DNA from: Palsa-1400 sp036501625
GTDB lineage: Bacteria > Verrucomicrobiota > Verrucomicrobiia > Limisphaerales > Palsa-1400
Reading direction: 5' to 3'
Length of the DNA: 64,000 nt
NCBI GenBank assembly: GCA_036501625.1
Contig: DASXZY010000069.1
Coordinates: forward strand, 39,936-103,935
The translations under genes and the position numbers were made by a program. This document shows, piece after piece, positions 17,391 to 27,852 of this stretch. Under the pieces are notes generated by a model. It ran no database searches, had not been told where the DNA came from, and saw only the letters and a program-made list of their open reading frames with translations. Position 1 is the stretch's first letter; every line of letters begins with the position of its first letter.

Positions 17391-20054
17391 ATGAAATTGA
17401 CCATTCGCTTGCCGTATCACACGCGCTTCGGCCAGATGATTTTTCTTTGCGGCGATCACCCCTGGTTTGGCGACGCGCGGCCATTGCATTTTGTAGAGGG
17501 AGAATTGTGGGAAGTGATGCTGGACCTTCCCGACACCGGGCGCCCCGAAAAGCCGGTCAGCTATTACTTTCTTGTGCTTGATGAGGATGGCTCCGCACGT
17601 GAGGATTTTGGCGGCGGCCGAAGCTTGAACTTATCCGCGCTCCCGCCCGGCCACACGATTATTGTCGATTCTTGGACTGACTTCGGCGCGGTCGAGAATG
17701 TCTTTTCCACCGAGCCGTTCACGCATGTTTTGCTGTGGCGCCCGCATGAGAACGCCAACGCGGCCCCCGCCAACGCCACCCATGAATTCCACGTCAAGGC
17801 GCCGTTGCTGGGCCAGGGCCAAACAATATGCCTCTTGGGAAGCGCTCCCGCGTTGGGCGGATGGAATACATCCGCGCCAGTCCTGCTTCAGCGCGACTCC
17901 GGGAATGGAGACTTTAGTGCGCGGGTGGATTTGTCGGCCGGCCCATTTCCTGTTTTTTACAAGTACGGCGTTTACGACGTTGAGAAAAACGCGTTTGTCC
18001 GATACGAGGATGGCGCCAACCGCGCGGCTCCCGGCGGCCAGATCATCATGCACGACGGGAGCGCGCGGCTCCCATCGGCGCCTTGGCGCGGCGCGGGCGT
18101 GGCTGTTCCGGTTTTCAGCCTGCGCAGCGAACGCAGTTTTGGCGCCGGTGAATTTTTGGATTTGCCCCTGCTGGCGGATTGGGCGCGCCAGGCTGGATTG
18201 AAACTGATTCAAATCCTGCCTGTCAACGATACCAGCGCCACGCATTCGTGGAGGGATTCTTATCCGTACGCAGCCATTTCCGTTTATGCGTTGCATCCGC
18301 TTTACCTGAATCTGGACGCGCTGGCCGGCCCGGAACATGCACCTCTGCTCGCCAGCCTTGCCTCCGAGCGCCGGAGGCTCAACGCCCTGCCGGCGCTGGA
18401 TTATGAGGCGGTGATGAAGGCCAAGCTTGAGTTCGCGCGAACAATTTTTACAAAGCAACGAAAGAAGACGTTCGCCAGCCCGGAATACCACGACTTTTTC
18501 AGCCACAACGAACATTGGCTCGCTCCTTACGCCGCCTTTTGCTATTTGCGCGATAAGTTTGACACGGCCGATTTCAATCACTGGCCTGAACATCGCTCGT
18601 TTGACGCGAAGGAAATCCGCGCCCTGGCGAAACGCGACACCACCGCGCGCCACGAGATGGATTTCCATGCCTTCCTGCAATTTCATCTTCATACCCAACT
18701 GCGCGCCGCTGCCGGCCATCTGCATGAACGGGGCCTGATTTTGAAAGGCGACATGGCCATTGGCGTTCATCCCCATGGCGCGGATGTTTGGCAGCAGCCA
18801 GAGCTTTTTCACACCGACATGCAGGCGGGCGCACCGCCGGACGCCTTCGCCGCCAAAGGCCAGAATTGGGGCTTCCCGACCTACCAATGGCCGCGTATGA
18901 AACAGGATGGTTTTGCGTGGTGGAAAAAGCGCCTCTCGCAGATGAGCTGCTATTTTGATGCTTTTAGGATTGACCATATTCTCGGCTTCTTCCGCATCTG
19001 GAGCATTCCGCGCGGCGCGGTCGAGGGCATTCTCGGCTATTTCGTGCCGGCCATCCCGTTGCGAGAGGAGGAATTCGCCGCGCGCGACATCGCGTTTGAC
19101 CGCGAACGATTCACGCGCCCTTTCGTCACAGATGATGTGCTGCGCGAGATTTTCGGAGACCGCGCCGAAGCAGTGAAAAAGGAATTTGTGAACGCAGGCG
19201 CCGACGGAATGTATTCACTCAAACCGGCCTTCGCGGCGCAACGAGACGTGGAACGGCATTTCGCGTCGATGGATGCCGCGAATCGCGACAAAACTCTCAA
19301 GGAAGGATTGTTTGATCTCATCAGCAATGTGCTGCTCATCGAGGCTCCGGGCGGGGGGTATCATTTTCGGCTGGGCATGGAACACACGCCGTCGTTTCGC
19401 CGGTTGGACCCGGACACCCAGCGGCGGCTGATGGATTTGTCCGTGGATTATTTCTACCGCCGGCAAGAAGATGGCTGGCGGCGCGAGGCGCTGGAAAAAT
19501 TGCCCGCGCTCAAACGCGCCACGAATATGCTGATCTGCGGGGAGGATTTGGGAATGGTTCCGGCCTGCGTCCCGGCAGTCATGCGGGACCTCGGCCTCTT
19601 GAGCCTGGAGATTCAGCGGATGCCCAAGGCGTTGAACGCCCATTTTTCGCGCCCGGCGGATGCTCCTTACCTAAGCGTAGTCACGCCCGCGACGCACGAC
19701 ATGAGCACCATTCGCGGCTGGTGGCAGGAGGATCGAAACGTCACCCAGGATTTTTTCAATCAGGAACTGGGCCAGTCCGGCCCCGCGCCAGCGGAGTGCG
19801 AGGTGTGGATCAATCAGGAAATCGTCCGGCAACATTTGGATTCGCCCGCCATGTGGAGCATCTTTCAATTGCAGGACTTGTTGGGGATGGACGAAGCCCT
19901 GCGGAATCCCGATCCCGCGTCGGAACGCATCAATGTCCCGGCCATCGTCCATTATTATTGGCGCTATCGGATGCACTTGACTTTGGAAGCGCTTGCCGCC
20001 GAGAAGCCGTTCACGGAATTAGTTGAAAATATGGTCCGGCAAAGCGGGCGTTAG
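17391..20054 (+). CDS. malQ: 4-alpha-glucanotransferase (GH77) with tandem starch-binding domains
   Basis: An 887-residue amylomaltase that transfers alpha-1,4-glucan segments in maltose and glycogen metabolism. The GH77 core (about residues 250-880) shows FDAFRIDHILGFFRIW with the nucleophilic Asp, ICGEDLGMVP with the acid/base Glu, and ATHDMSTIRGWW with the transition-state Asp. Two N-terminal beta domains (about 1-105 and 120-235; ICLLGSAPALGGWN in the second) look like CBM20 starch-binding modules. This gives the DPE2-like architecture rather than the shorter MalQ form. ATG 17391 was chosen because the first CBM20 starts there; an earlier frame to 17301 has no domain content. Confidence 0.92.
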   Translation: MKLTIRLPYHTRFGQMIFLCGDHPWFGDARPLHFVEGELWEVMLDLPDTGRPEKPVSYYFLVLDEDGSAREDFGGGRSLNLSALPPGHTIIVDSWTDFGAVENVFSTEPFTHVLLWRPHENANAAPANATHEFHVKAPLLGQGQTICLLGSAPALGGWNTSAPVLLQRDSGNGDFSARVDLSAGPFPVFYKYGVYDVEKNAFVRYEDGANRAAPGGQIIMHDGSARLPSAPWRGAGVAVPVFSLRSERSFGAGEFLDLPLLADWARQAGLKLIQILPVNDTSATHSWRDSYPYAAISVYALHPLYLNLDALAGPEHAPLLASLASERRRLNALPALDYEAVMKAKLEFARTIFTKQRKKTFASPEYHDFFSHNEHWLAPYAAFCYLRDKFDTADFNHWPEHRSFDAKEIRALAKRDTTARHEMDFHAFLQFHLHTQLRAAAGHLHERGLILKGDMAIGVHPHGADVWQQPELFHTDMQAGAPPDAFAAKGQNWGFPTYQWPRMKQDGFAWWKKRLSQMSCYFDAFRIDHILGFFRIWSIPRGAVEGILGYFVPAIPLREEEFAARDIAFDRERFTRPFVTDDVLREIFGDRAEAVKKEFVNAGADGMYSLKPAFAAQRDVERHFASMDAANRDKTLKEGLFDLISNVLLIEAPGGGYHFRLGMEHTPSFRRLDPDTQRRLMDLSVDYFYRRQEDGWRREALEKLPALKRATNMLICGEDLGMVPACVPAVMRDLGLLSLEIQRMPKALNAHFSRPADAPYLSVVTPATHDMSTIRGWWQEDRNVTQDFFNQELGQSGPAPAECEVWINQEIVRQHLDSPAMWSIFQLQDLLGMDEALRNPDPASERINVPAIVHYYWRYRMHLTLEALAAEKPFTELVENMVRQSGR

Positions 20055-20055
20055 C

Positions 20056-20085
20056 GGTTGCCAAAAAGAAAATATTTTGGCAACC
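20056..20085. promoter_or_regulatory. 11-bp perfect inverted repeat between malQ and the TIM-barrel gene
   Basis: GGTTGCCAAAA at 20056-20066 and TTTTGGCAACC at 20075-20085 are exact inverse complements with an 8-base spacer. The repeat begins 2 bases after the malQ stop and ends 7 bases before the next start. The arms are suited to a dimeric repressor such as a LacI-family sugar regulator. As RNA it would be a hairpin just before the ribosome-binding site. There is no T-tract after the second arm, so a simple terminator is less likely. Confidence 0.6.
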
Positions 20086-20092
20086 ATGGGGA

Positions 20093-21148
<1,056 letters not shown>

Positions 21149-21151
21149 CGA

Positions 21152-22300
21152 TTACGCCGGCAGCGTGAAGTGGAAAGTCGCGCCCTGGCCGGGCTGCGCT
21201 TCGGCCCAGATGCGCCCGCCATGGCGGATAATAATGCGCTGGACGATGGACAATCCGACGCCAGTGCCTTCAAATTCCTCCGCGCTGTGGAGCCGTTGAA
21301 ACACGCCAAAAAGACGGCGCGCGAACTGCATGTCAAAGCCCGCGCCATTGTCGCGCACGAAATAGCGCAACTCCTTGTCCTCGGCACGACCGTTGATTTC
21401 CACGAGAGCGGCTTCGCGCCGGCGGGTAAATTTGAAGGCGTTGGAGAGCAGGTTCACCATGACCTGCCGCAGCAACGAGGGGTCTCCCTGGCAATCGGGC
21501 AGCGAACCCAGGCGAAATTCCACCTTCCGCTCCGGGGCTTCCCGTTGCAACTCGTCCGCGATCGCGCGGGCCAATTCAGCGAGGTTGACCAGTTGCTTGG
21601 CCAGCGGCTGCCGGCTCAGGCGCGAGAAACGCAGCAAGTCATCCGTCATTCGTGCCATCTGCCGCACTTCACTCGTCACCACTCCCAGCAGCCGCAAGGC
21701 TTCGGCGGGCATTTGGTCGCCAAATCTTTGGTTGATGATGTTGGCAAATCCGTCGATGTGGCGCAAGGGAGCACGCAAGTCGTGCGAAATGGAATAGGAA
21801 AAGGCCTCCAATTCGCGGTTGGCCACTTCCAGTTCGGCGGTGCGTTCGCGCACGCGCAATTCGAGCGCGGCGTTGTTAAGCCGCAACTGCCGCACGGCTA
21901 GCGCCCGTTCGAGCACGGGCAAAACCACGCTAAGCTTGAATGGTTTGAGCACGTAATCCAGCGCGCCTGACTTCATTGCCTCCACCGCTGTCGCGATGGT
22001 GCCTTCGCCGGTCATAATGACCCCTGTTAAATGCGGGTCTTTTCGCCGCGCCGCTTGCAGGAGCGCGATTCCATCCATCTCCGGCATCATCAAATCCGTC
22101 AAGAGCAAGTGGTAGCGGCCCTCCTCCACGGCGGCCAGCGCGGCGGACGGAACGCAAAAACCCTCAGTGTGGTAGCCGTGCCGTTGCAAAGTGTCGCATA
22201 GCGCCTTGGTGTGCGCGGCTTCGTCGTCCACGATCAGGATTTTGGCCGGAGGATTGCCGGTTGTGGCTGTCTCCTTTTGCTGGGGCAAAGAATCGTTCAT
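21152..22300 (-). CDS. Response regulator-histidine kinase fusion (REC-HisKA-HATPase)
   Basis: A 382-residue soluble kinase. The receiver domain (about residues 20-135) has KILIVDDEAA and the phospho-acceptor Asp in LLLTDLMMPEMDG, with switch Thr in GVIMTGEG and Lys in VLKPFK. The kinase core follows: the phospho-accepting His in FSYSISHDLRAPLRHIDG near residue 175, then the N-box NLLSNAFKF, RDNGAGFD and GTGVGLSIVQRI of the ATPase. The order, receiver first, suits a phosphorelay partner. It is the last gene of the TonB-YfiR-kinase operon, 15 bases after the hybrid kinase, which ends in its own receiver. Confidence 0.93.
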   Translation of the reverse strand: MNDSLPQQKETATTGNPPAKILIVDDEAAHTKALCDTLQRHGYHTEGFCVPSAALAAVEEGRYHLLLTDLMMPEMDGIALLQAARRKDPHLTGVIMTGEGTIATAVEAMKSGALDYVLKPFKLSVVLPVLERALAVRQLRLNNAALELRVRERTAELEVANRELEAFSYSISHDLRAPLRHIDGFANIINQRFGDQMPAEALRLLGVVTSEVRQMARMTDDLLRFSRLSRQPLAKQLVNLAELARAIADELQREAPERKVEFRLGSLPDCQGDPSLLRQVMVNLLSNAFKFTRRREAALVEINGRAEDKELRYFVRDNGAGFDMQFARRLFGVFQRLHSAEEFEGTGVGLSIVQRIIIRHGGRIWAEAQPGQGATFHFTLPA

Positions 22301-22315
22301 ATTGCATCTTTATCG

Positions 22316-25192
22316 TCACGAGGCTGGCGGGGGCACGGATGAGGTCTGGTTCAGCGCCTTGCGCAAATCGCGCAGCCTTGGGGGTTTGCTCAATACCTGG
22401 TCCACGTGCGCCGGCTGATCTCCTTCGGCCAGCAACCGCTCTCCCCACCCTGTCAGCATGATGACCGGGGTTGAGGGGGATATCCCCTTGATTGCGCTGG
22501 CTACTTGTCTTCCGTCCACGTTGGGCATGCCGAGGTCGGTAAAGACGGCGTCGAACGCTTCCCGACCCGCGCAGGCCGCGCGGAAGGTGTCGATGCCCTC
22601 TTGCCCGCCCTGGGCGCAAACGACCACATGGCCGTCGCTTTCCAGGACTTCGCGCAAGGAACGAATCAATACAGGATCGTCATCCACCAGAAGGAGGCGC
22701 TGGCGCGGGGGAACACTGACTTCGGGCGCGGCCTGGCCTGGTTGCGCGGCCTGGGTGGCGCATGGGAAGAAAAGCCGGAAGGTCGCGCCGCGTCCGGGAA
22801 TGCTCTCGATTTCGATGTCGCCGCCGTGCCGCCGGACGATGCCATAGACCATTGCCAGACCGAGGCCCGTCCCCCGTTCGCCTTTGGTTGTGTAAAAAGG
22901 CTCCAGGCAGCGGCGGCGCGTTTCCTCATCCATGCCGATCCCGGTGTCGCTGACTTCGGCCACGATGCATCGGCGGTCGGTTTGGTCCGGGGCAAGCCGC
23001 GTGCGCACGGTCAGAATGCCGCCGTCCGGCATGGCATCGACGGCGTTGAATACCAAGTTGAGCAACGCTTCGCGAATCTCGCTCTCGACGCACGGGAACA
23101 TGGGCAGATCGGGCGCCAGTTCCGCGGCCAGGCGGATCATTGAGCCGCGCTGCTGCGGCATATCGCTCCAGCGCGCGCGGGATAGATCGATGACTTGCCG
23201 CGCCAGAACGTTGATCTGAGCCGGGATAAGCGCAAGCTGCGCTTCGCGCGGACGGTAAAACTCCCTCATCCGCGCGACAGTGTGGGCGACATCTTCAATG
23301 GAACGTTGAATGGTTTCCAAGTACTCGCGGGCGCGAGGGCTCAGATTAGGTTCGGATTCCAGCAGCGATTCGCTGTAAAGCGAAACGGGAGCGATGGCGT
23401 TATTGATGTCGTGCGCAATGCCGCTGGCCATCTGGCCCAGGGCGCGGAGGCGCTCCTGCTGCATGACGGTTTGCTGGGACTGGCGCAATTCCTCAAAGGC
23501 CTTTTGCAATGCGGTGTAAAGCTGGGCTTGATGGGCCGCCAGCGCCACGTGCTGGCTCAACTGCTTGATGAACTCACAGTCAGGGCTGTCGAACCCTTCC
23601 ACCTCGCGCCGGGCGGCGATCATCACGCCAAAAATCTGGCTCTCTACCTGCAACGGAGCGAATACGACAGCTCGCAATCCGCCGGCGGCCAGCCGTTGCG
23701 GAAAAGGAAACGCGGCCTGGGAAACGTCTGGCTCATAGACCAGGTCGCCGCGCAGGCAGCGAGACAATCCGTTCTCATCAATTTCAAGGTTGGCGTTTTC
23801 GGCTAGGGCCATCGAGAAAGCCAGCGTTTCGCTCCGGGCGCCGACGTTGGTGACAGTCAGAGTATGCGCGCCGACGTCATACATGCACGCGCATGCGAAA
23901 TCGACCGGCAGTTGCTCTTCCAGGCGGCGGATGACGATCTGGAAGATGCTGTGCAAGTCCTGCCGCTCGGCAATGGCGCGCGTGATTTGATCCAGCAGCT
24001 TCAGCCGCTCCAATTGCGTCTGGAGCTTCTGCTCGGCCTGTTTGATGGCGGTGACATTCTTCGATGATCCGAAAGTTCCAATGACGCTTCCGTCCTTGTC
24101 CCGCCACGGCATCTTGGTGCTCATGTACCAGGCGGCGGCGCCGCTCTGAAGCGTGATCCGCTCGACTTTGCCGATGATCGGCGTGCCGGTGCGGATGATC
24201 TCCTCTTCCTCATCATGGACGAATCGCGTGGATTCCTCGTCGAAGAAATCGGCATCGGACTTTCCGTCCAGGAACTTGGCGAATCTTTCGAGGTTGGACA
24301 AATGTTCGGGAAAATTCGGCGGGCTTCCCGCGGGCTGGGCGTCGCGGTGGCGCTCCTTGCAGAGATTGAAGGCGTTTTCCAATTTCGAGCGGCTCACCCG
24401 CACATAGCGGGATTGCCGATCCTTGAAGTAGATGGAGTCTGGCAAATTATCCAGCAGCGTGTTCAGCAGGTCTCGCTCGTGATTCAGAGCTTCGTTTTGC
24501 TCGTGGATTTGCTGGAGCATCAGGTTGAAGGCATCGGTCAGCAGGCCCATTTCCTGGCGGCCTTGCGGGGCCGCGCGCACGGTGTAATCGCGCCGCTCCG
24601 CGACGAACCGGGCTGTCTCCGCCAGCTCCAGGATTGGCTGGGAAATGGAACGCTGCAGCCGCGTGGACAGCATCAACGACGCCAGCACGCAAGCAATCAG
24701 CACGGGAATTCCGAACTCCATCGATCCGAATAGCCGGTCATAAACGCCTTGGAGGCTGGCCCGAAGATAAATCGCGCCAATGACCTTTCGATCCAGCGTG
24801 ACGGGCCGCACGACGACCAGCGAATTCGGCTCAAAGTAGTTCCGGGCCGCGGGCGCGTGAACTGGAAAGGAAACTTTGACCCCTGGCCGCGTGTATTCGA
24901 CAAAGACGTCTCCCTGGGCGCTGTAAAGGCAGCCCGCGACAATCTCCGGTTCCGCCGACAGGGCCTGCAAGCTCGTGCGCGCGAGGTCAGAATCCAGGAA
25001 TCTGAGGTTCGCCTGCGAAAGGCTGGCCAGCACGTCGGCCAGAACGGTTGTGTCGTGAACGAGAGTGCGGCGAAAATCGACTATTTGGTAAATGACCAAA
25101 GCCGCGAAACCCGGCGCCAGCACGGCGAAACAGGTCATTCCGACGACCAGGTTCAACTTTCGCTTGATGGGCAGTTGGCGCAGCCAGTTCAT
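22316..25192 (-). CDS. Membrane hybrid histidine kinase (sensor-HAMP-PAS-GAF-HisKA-HATPase-REC)
   Basis: A 958-residue transmembrane sensor kinase. Two membrane helices (about residues 13-38 and 158-178) enclose a periplasmic sensor of about 120 residues. After them come a HAMP linker, a PAS domain (DSIYFKDRQSRYVRVSRSKL), a GAF domain, the histidine site ALGQMASGIAHDINN, ATPase motifs LNLVFNAVDAMPDGG and GTGLGLAMVYG, and a C-terminal receiver with the Asp in VFTDLGMPNVDG. ATG 25192 is one base after the yfiR stop, so the two are translationally coupled; a longer frame into yfiR was rejected. The gene pair suggests that YfiR passes a periplasmic signal to this kinase. Confidence 0.94.
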   Translation of the reverse strand: MNWLRQLPIKRKLNLVVGMTCFAVLAPGFAALVIYQIVDFRRTLVHDTTVLADVLASLSQANLRFLDSDLARTSLQALSAEPEIVAGCLYSAQGDVFVEYTRPGVKVSFPVHAPAARNYFEPNSLVVVRPVTLDRKVIGAIYLRASLQGVYDRLFGSMEFGIPVLIACVLASLMLSTRLQRSISQPILELAETARFVAERRDYTVRAAPQGRQEMGLLTDAFNLMLQQIHEQNEALNHERDLLNTLLDNLPDSIYFKDRQSRYVRVSRSKLENAFNLCKERHRDAQPAGSPPNFPEHLSNLERFAKFLDGKSDADFFDEESTRFVHDEEEEIIRTGTPIIGKVERITLQSGAAAWYMSTKMPWRDKDGSVIGTFGSSKNVTAIKQAEQKLQTQLERLKLLDQITRAIAERQDLHSIFQIVIRRLEEQLPVDFACACMYDVGAHTLTVTNVGARSETLAFSMALAENANLEIDENGLSRCLRGDLVYEPDVSQAAFPFPQRLAAGGLRAVVFAPLQVESQIFGVMIAARREVEGFDSPDCEFIKQLSQHVALAAHQAQLYTALQKAFEELRQSQQTVMQQERLRALGQMASGIAHDINNAIAPVSLYSESLLESEPNLSPRAREYLETIQRSIEDVAHTVARMREFYRPREAQLALIPAQINVLARQVIDLSRARWSDMPQQRGSMIRLAAELAPDLPMFPCVESEIREALLNLVFNAVDAMPDGGILTVRTRLAPDQTDRRCIVAEVSDTGIGMDEETRRRCLEPFYTTKGERGTGLGLAMVYGIVRRHGGDIEIESIPGRGATFRLFFPCATQAAQPGQAAPEVSVPPRQRLLLVDDDPVLIRSLREVLESDGHVVVCAQGGQEGIDTFRAACAGREAFDAVFTDLGMPNVDGRQVASAIKGISPSTPVIMLTGWGERLLAEGDQPAHVDQVLSKPPRLRDLRKALNQTSSVPPPAS

Positions 25193-25193
25193 G

Positions 25194-25778
25194 TCATTGT
25201 CCGCCTCCGCCAGTGTCAATGATTTTTCCCAGGTTGAGCAACTGCGCGCTAATTTTGAGGTGGCTGCGCAGGGCGGCGGCGGGATTGATTTCAAATCGCA
25301 CCTTATTGCCTTCCAGGTAGAAGTTAATGATGCCTCCGCTGCGGGCAAAACCGCGCGTCTCGCTGACGGTCAGGATTGGCTGCGCGCGCAGCTTGCCCAG
25401 GATAGCGTCCATGTTCTTTTCCTCTGAACGGCTCATAAAAAGCAATTGGCAGCCTTTGCAGTCCGCCAGGCGCTTCCAACGCCGCACGATGATCGGATGC
25501 TGCCCCACCGTTTCGCTCCGCACGGCTTGGTCGAGGGCCGCGCCAAAAGGGTCCTCGCCCAAGATGCCGATGCAAAAGGGCATTTCGTCTTTGGTGAATG
25601 CGCCGGGCGGCCAGGTAACAAAATGCAGAAAGTTGACCAGGAACGCGGCCTTGATTTGATACTCGCGGGATTCCGCCTCAGCTGGGCGCGGCGCGGCCGC
25701 CCACAAAAGCAAATAAATCAACCAAGCCTGGACCCATCCGCGGCGCGCGAGTGTCACATGCAATCTCCGGCTTACCAC
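25194..25778 (-). CDS. YfiR-family periplasmic signalling protein (DUF4154)
   Basis: A 194-residue exported protein. A signal sequence ends near APRPAEAE, and the mature protein opens with YQIKAAFLVNFLHFVTWPPG, the hallmark of YfiR/DUF4154. In Pseudomonas, YfiR is a periplasmic repressor of the membrane diguanylate cyclase YfiN. Here the next gene codes for a histidine kinase instead. GTG 25778 overlaps the stop of the TonB receptor gene by 7 bases; GTG 25757 is an alternative that gives a shorter signal. Two cysteines near the middle (LADCKGCQLLFM) match the disulfide region seen in the family. Confidence 0.88.
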   Translation of the reverse strand: MVSRRLHVTLARRGWVQAWLIYLLLWAAAPRPAEAESREYQIKAAFLVNFLHFVTWPPGAFTKDEMPFCIGILGEDPFGAALDQAVRSETVGQHPIIVRRWKRLADCKGCQLLFMSRSEEKNMDAILGKLRAQPILTVSETRGFARSGGIINFYLEGNKVRFEINPAAALRSHLKISAQLLNLGKIIDTGGGGQ

Positions 25779-27832
25779 AGATAAGTCACCTTTCCAAATA
25801 CGGCCCGAGCGATCTCCTCGCGCGCGGGACTGGGAAAGCCAGCTTCCGGGTGATGGTCATGCAGGAGATTCTGCCCGACGATGGAAAGCTCGAGCCGCTT
25901 GGTGGCGTGCCAGCCGATGCGCGCGTCCATTTCGCCGTAACTGGGCACGGTTCCAGGAGTGCTGCCGGAATTATTATGGACTGTATCAATCCAGCGCCCG
26001 GCCACGTCCAGCTCGAATCCATGCGGCAAATCCATGGAGGAGCGAAGCATGGCTTGCTGTTGGGGATCAGCCGTTTCATTGAGGCCCTTGTTCGAGTCCG
26101 CCGCGTCGTTTCGGATGAAGATGTCCTCTTTGAGCAGGTCGTAGCCAGCGTGCAAACGCCACCAGCTTTGAACCTGATAATTGCCGCTGAACTCAAACCC
26201 GTACGTGTGGGCTTGGAGATTGTTCTGGTAATAAGTCGTAATGAGCGAAGGTTCGTTGGTGGCGATCATGGCTCCCGTGCTGCGCAAGTGGTCATAATCA
26301 TTGTAGAACGCCGAGAGCGAGCCGGAGATTTTGGGGGTGATTTGCGCGCGATACCCCAACTCGTAAGCCAGAACACTTTCCGAACGGAACTCAGGATTGC
26401 CAACCAGCCGGAAGAGGTAGGGATAGCCGGGAGCTGGCTGATAGAGGTCCTCGTCGAAGCGGGACGGCGTGCGCACGGCTTTTGAAATGGCCATCCAAAC
26501 CATTTGGTTTGTAGCCACGTTCCATTGAAGGCGGCCGCTCGGTTCGTCCTCGAAGCCGGAGAAGAAATTGTGCTCGAGTTTGCTGCCCAGCGTGAAAGAC
26601 AGCCTGTCGCACAGCATGATCTCATCCTGGACAAACGCGCTGTACAAACTCTGGTCCAGCGTGGCCGGCAGAAAAGTCACGACCGGCGCGTTCCCCACCA
26701 TGTCGTGCATAAACCGGTAGCCCAGCCCCCAAACAAAATGCTGCCGCGACCCCCAGTCAAAACGATCCTGGAAATCCACATCGTAAGTGTCCAAGTCTTC
26801 GGTCAAAATGCCGCCGGGGATCGCCGGTGACGCCGGGTAGTACGGATCGAAGGCCGGCAGCGCGGGCGCCCCCGAAAACGGCGCGGCCAGATGGGTGCGG
26901 TCGTAGTACAATTGCAAACTTAGGTCGTTGTCTTCCGAGAACGTGTGCGTCCAGCGCGCAAGAAGATTGCCTCCGCCGGTGGTTCCTTCGGCGCCGCTGG
27001 CGACATCAGTATCCCCTTCAAAAAAATCACCTTGGACGGTCAAATGGTTCTGGGCCGACGCATCGGAATCGATGCGGAATCCGCCCTGGCCCCGGTTCCA
27101 CGAATCGCTGGCGCTGGCGCCGTTGGAAAACACCTCGGCCGTTTGGTCAAAGTATTTCGCGTAAACACGATAGTACACATTGGATGCCAGCGTGCCGCCG
27201 TAGCGCACGCCCGCGAAATCCTGCGTGCCCGTTCCGCCGCCGGATTCAAGATACAGCCCCTGCGTTTGCTCCGCGCTCTTGGAAGTGATGTTGATGACGC
27301 CATTGACGGCATTGGCGCCCCACAACGTGCCGCCCGGACCGCTGATGACCTCGATGCGGTCAATGTCCGCCAGCAAATAATCCTGCATGTTCCAAATGAC
27401 CCCGGAAAAGAGCGGCGTATAGACGCTGCGCCCATCCATCAACACGAGCAGCTTATTGCCGGCCGCCGAGTTGAAACCGCGCGCGCTGATGTCCCAACTG
27501 GAGGAAGTCACTTGAGCGACGTCCAAGTTATCCGCCAGTCGCAGGATATCGGGAAGGAGCGTCGCGCCGGACCGCCGGATGTCCTCCGCCGTAATGACCT
27601 GGATGGCGGCCGGGGCTTCGCCATAAGGTTCCGGCGCTTTGGAGACCGAAGTGACATCCAGGTCCATCAATTGGGCCAGGCTAAGCTGCTTGTAAGGGGC
27701 CGAGGCTGCGTCATTGGCGGCAGCGGGCGGTTGGTTGGAGGAAAAGGGTTGGGCGTCCAGATTCAAAACTGCCGCTGAAATCAGCGATGCGGCAATCATG
27801 ATCCGGCCAGAGGTGCTTGTTAGGCCAATCAT
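25772..27832 (-). CDS. TonB-dependent outer-membrane receptor
   Basis: A 686-residue receptor. After a signal peptide, the region LSLAQLMDLDVTSVSKAPEP leads into a plug domain (about residues 60-185: AIQVITAEDIRRSGA, LVLMDGRSVYTPLF, IDRIEVISGPGGTLWGANAV). The rest is a 22-strand-type barrel ending in VFGKVTYLW with a terminal aromatic residue. This subtype (IroN/CirA-like, with 'LMDLDVTSVSK') often occurs with YfiR and signalling genes. It is the first gene of the operon and would import or sense a ligand such as a siderophore or carbohydrate. The ligand cannot be read from the sequence. Confidence 0.93.
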   Translation of the reverse strand: MIGLTSTSGRIMIAASLISAAVLNLDAQPFSSNQPPAAANDAASAPYKQLSLAQLMDLDVTSVSKAPEPYGEAPAAIQVITAEDIRRSGATLLPDILRLADNLDVAQVTSSSWDISARGFNSAAGNKLLVLMDGRSVYTPLFSGVIWNMQDYLLADIDRIEVISGPGGTLWGANAVNGVINITSKSAEQTQGLYLESGGGTGTQDFAGVRYGGTLASNVYYRVYAKYFDQTAEVFSNGASASDSWNRGQGGFRIDSDASAQNHLTVQGDFFEGDTDVASGAEGTTGGGNLLARWTHTFSEDNDLSLQLYYDRTHLAAPFSGAPALPAFDPYYPASPAIPGGILTEDLDTYDVDFQDRFDWGSRQHFVWGLGYRFMHDMVGNAPVVTFLPATLDQSLYSAFVQDEIMLCDRLSFTLGSKLEHNFFSGFEDEPSGRLQWNVATNQMVWMAISKAVRTPSRFDEDLYQPAPGYPYLFRLVGNPEFRSESVLAYELGYRAQITPKISGSLSAFYNDYDHLRSTGAMIATNEPSLITTYYQNNLQAHTYGFEFSGNYQVQSWWRLHAGYDLLKEDIFIRNDAADSNKGLNETADPQQQAMLRSSMDLPHGFELDVAGRWIDTVHNNSGSTPGTVPSYGEMDARIGWHATKRLELSIVGQNLLHDHHPEAGFPSPAREEIARAVFGKVTYLW

Positions 27833-27852
27833 GTGCGATCCAAGTAATATAA

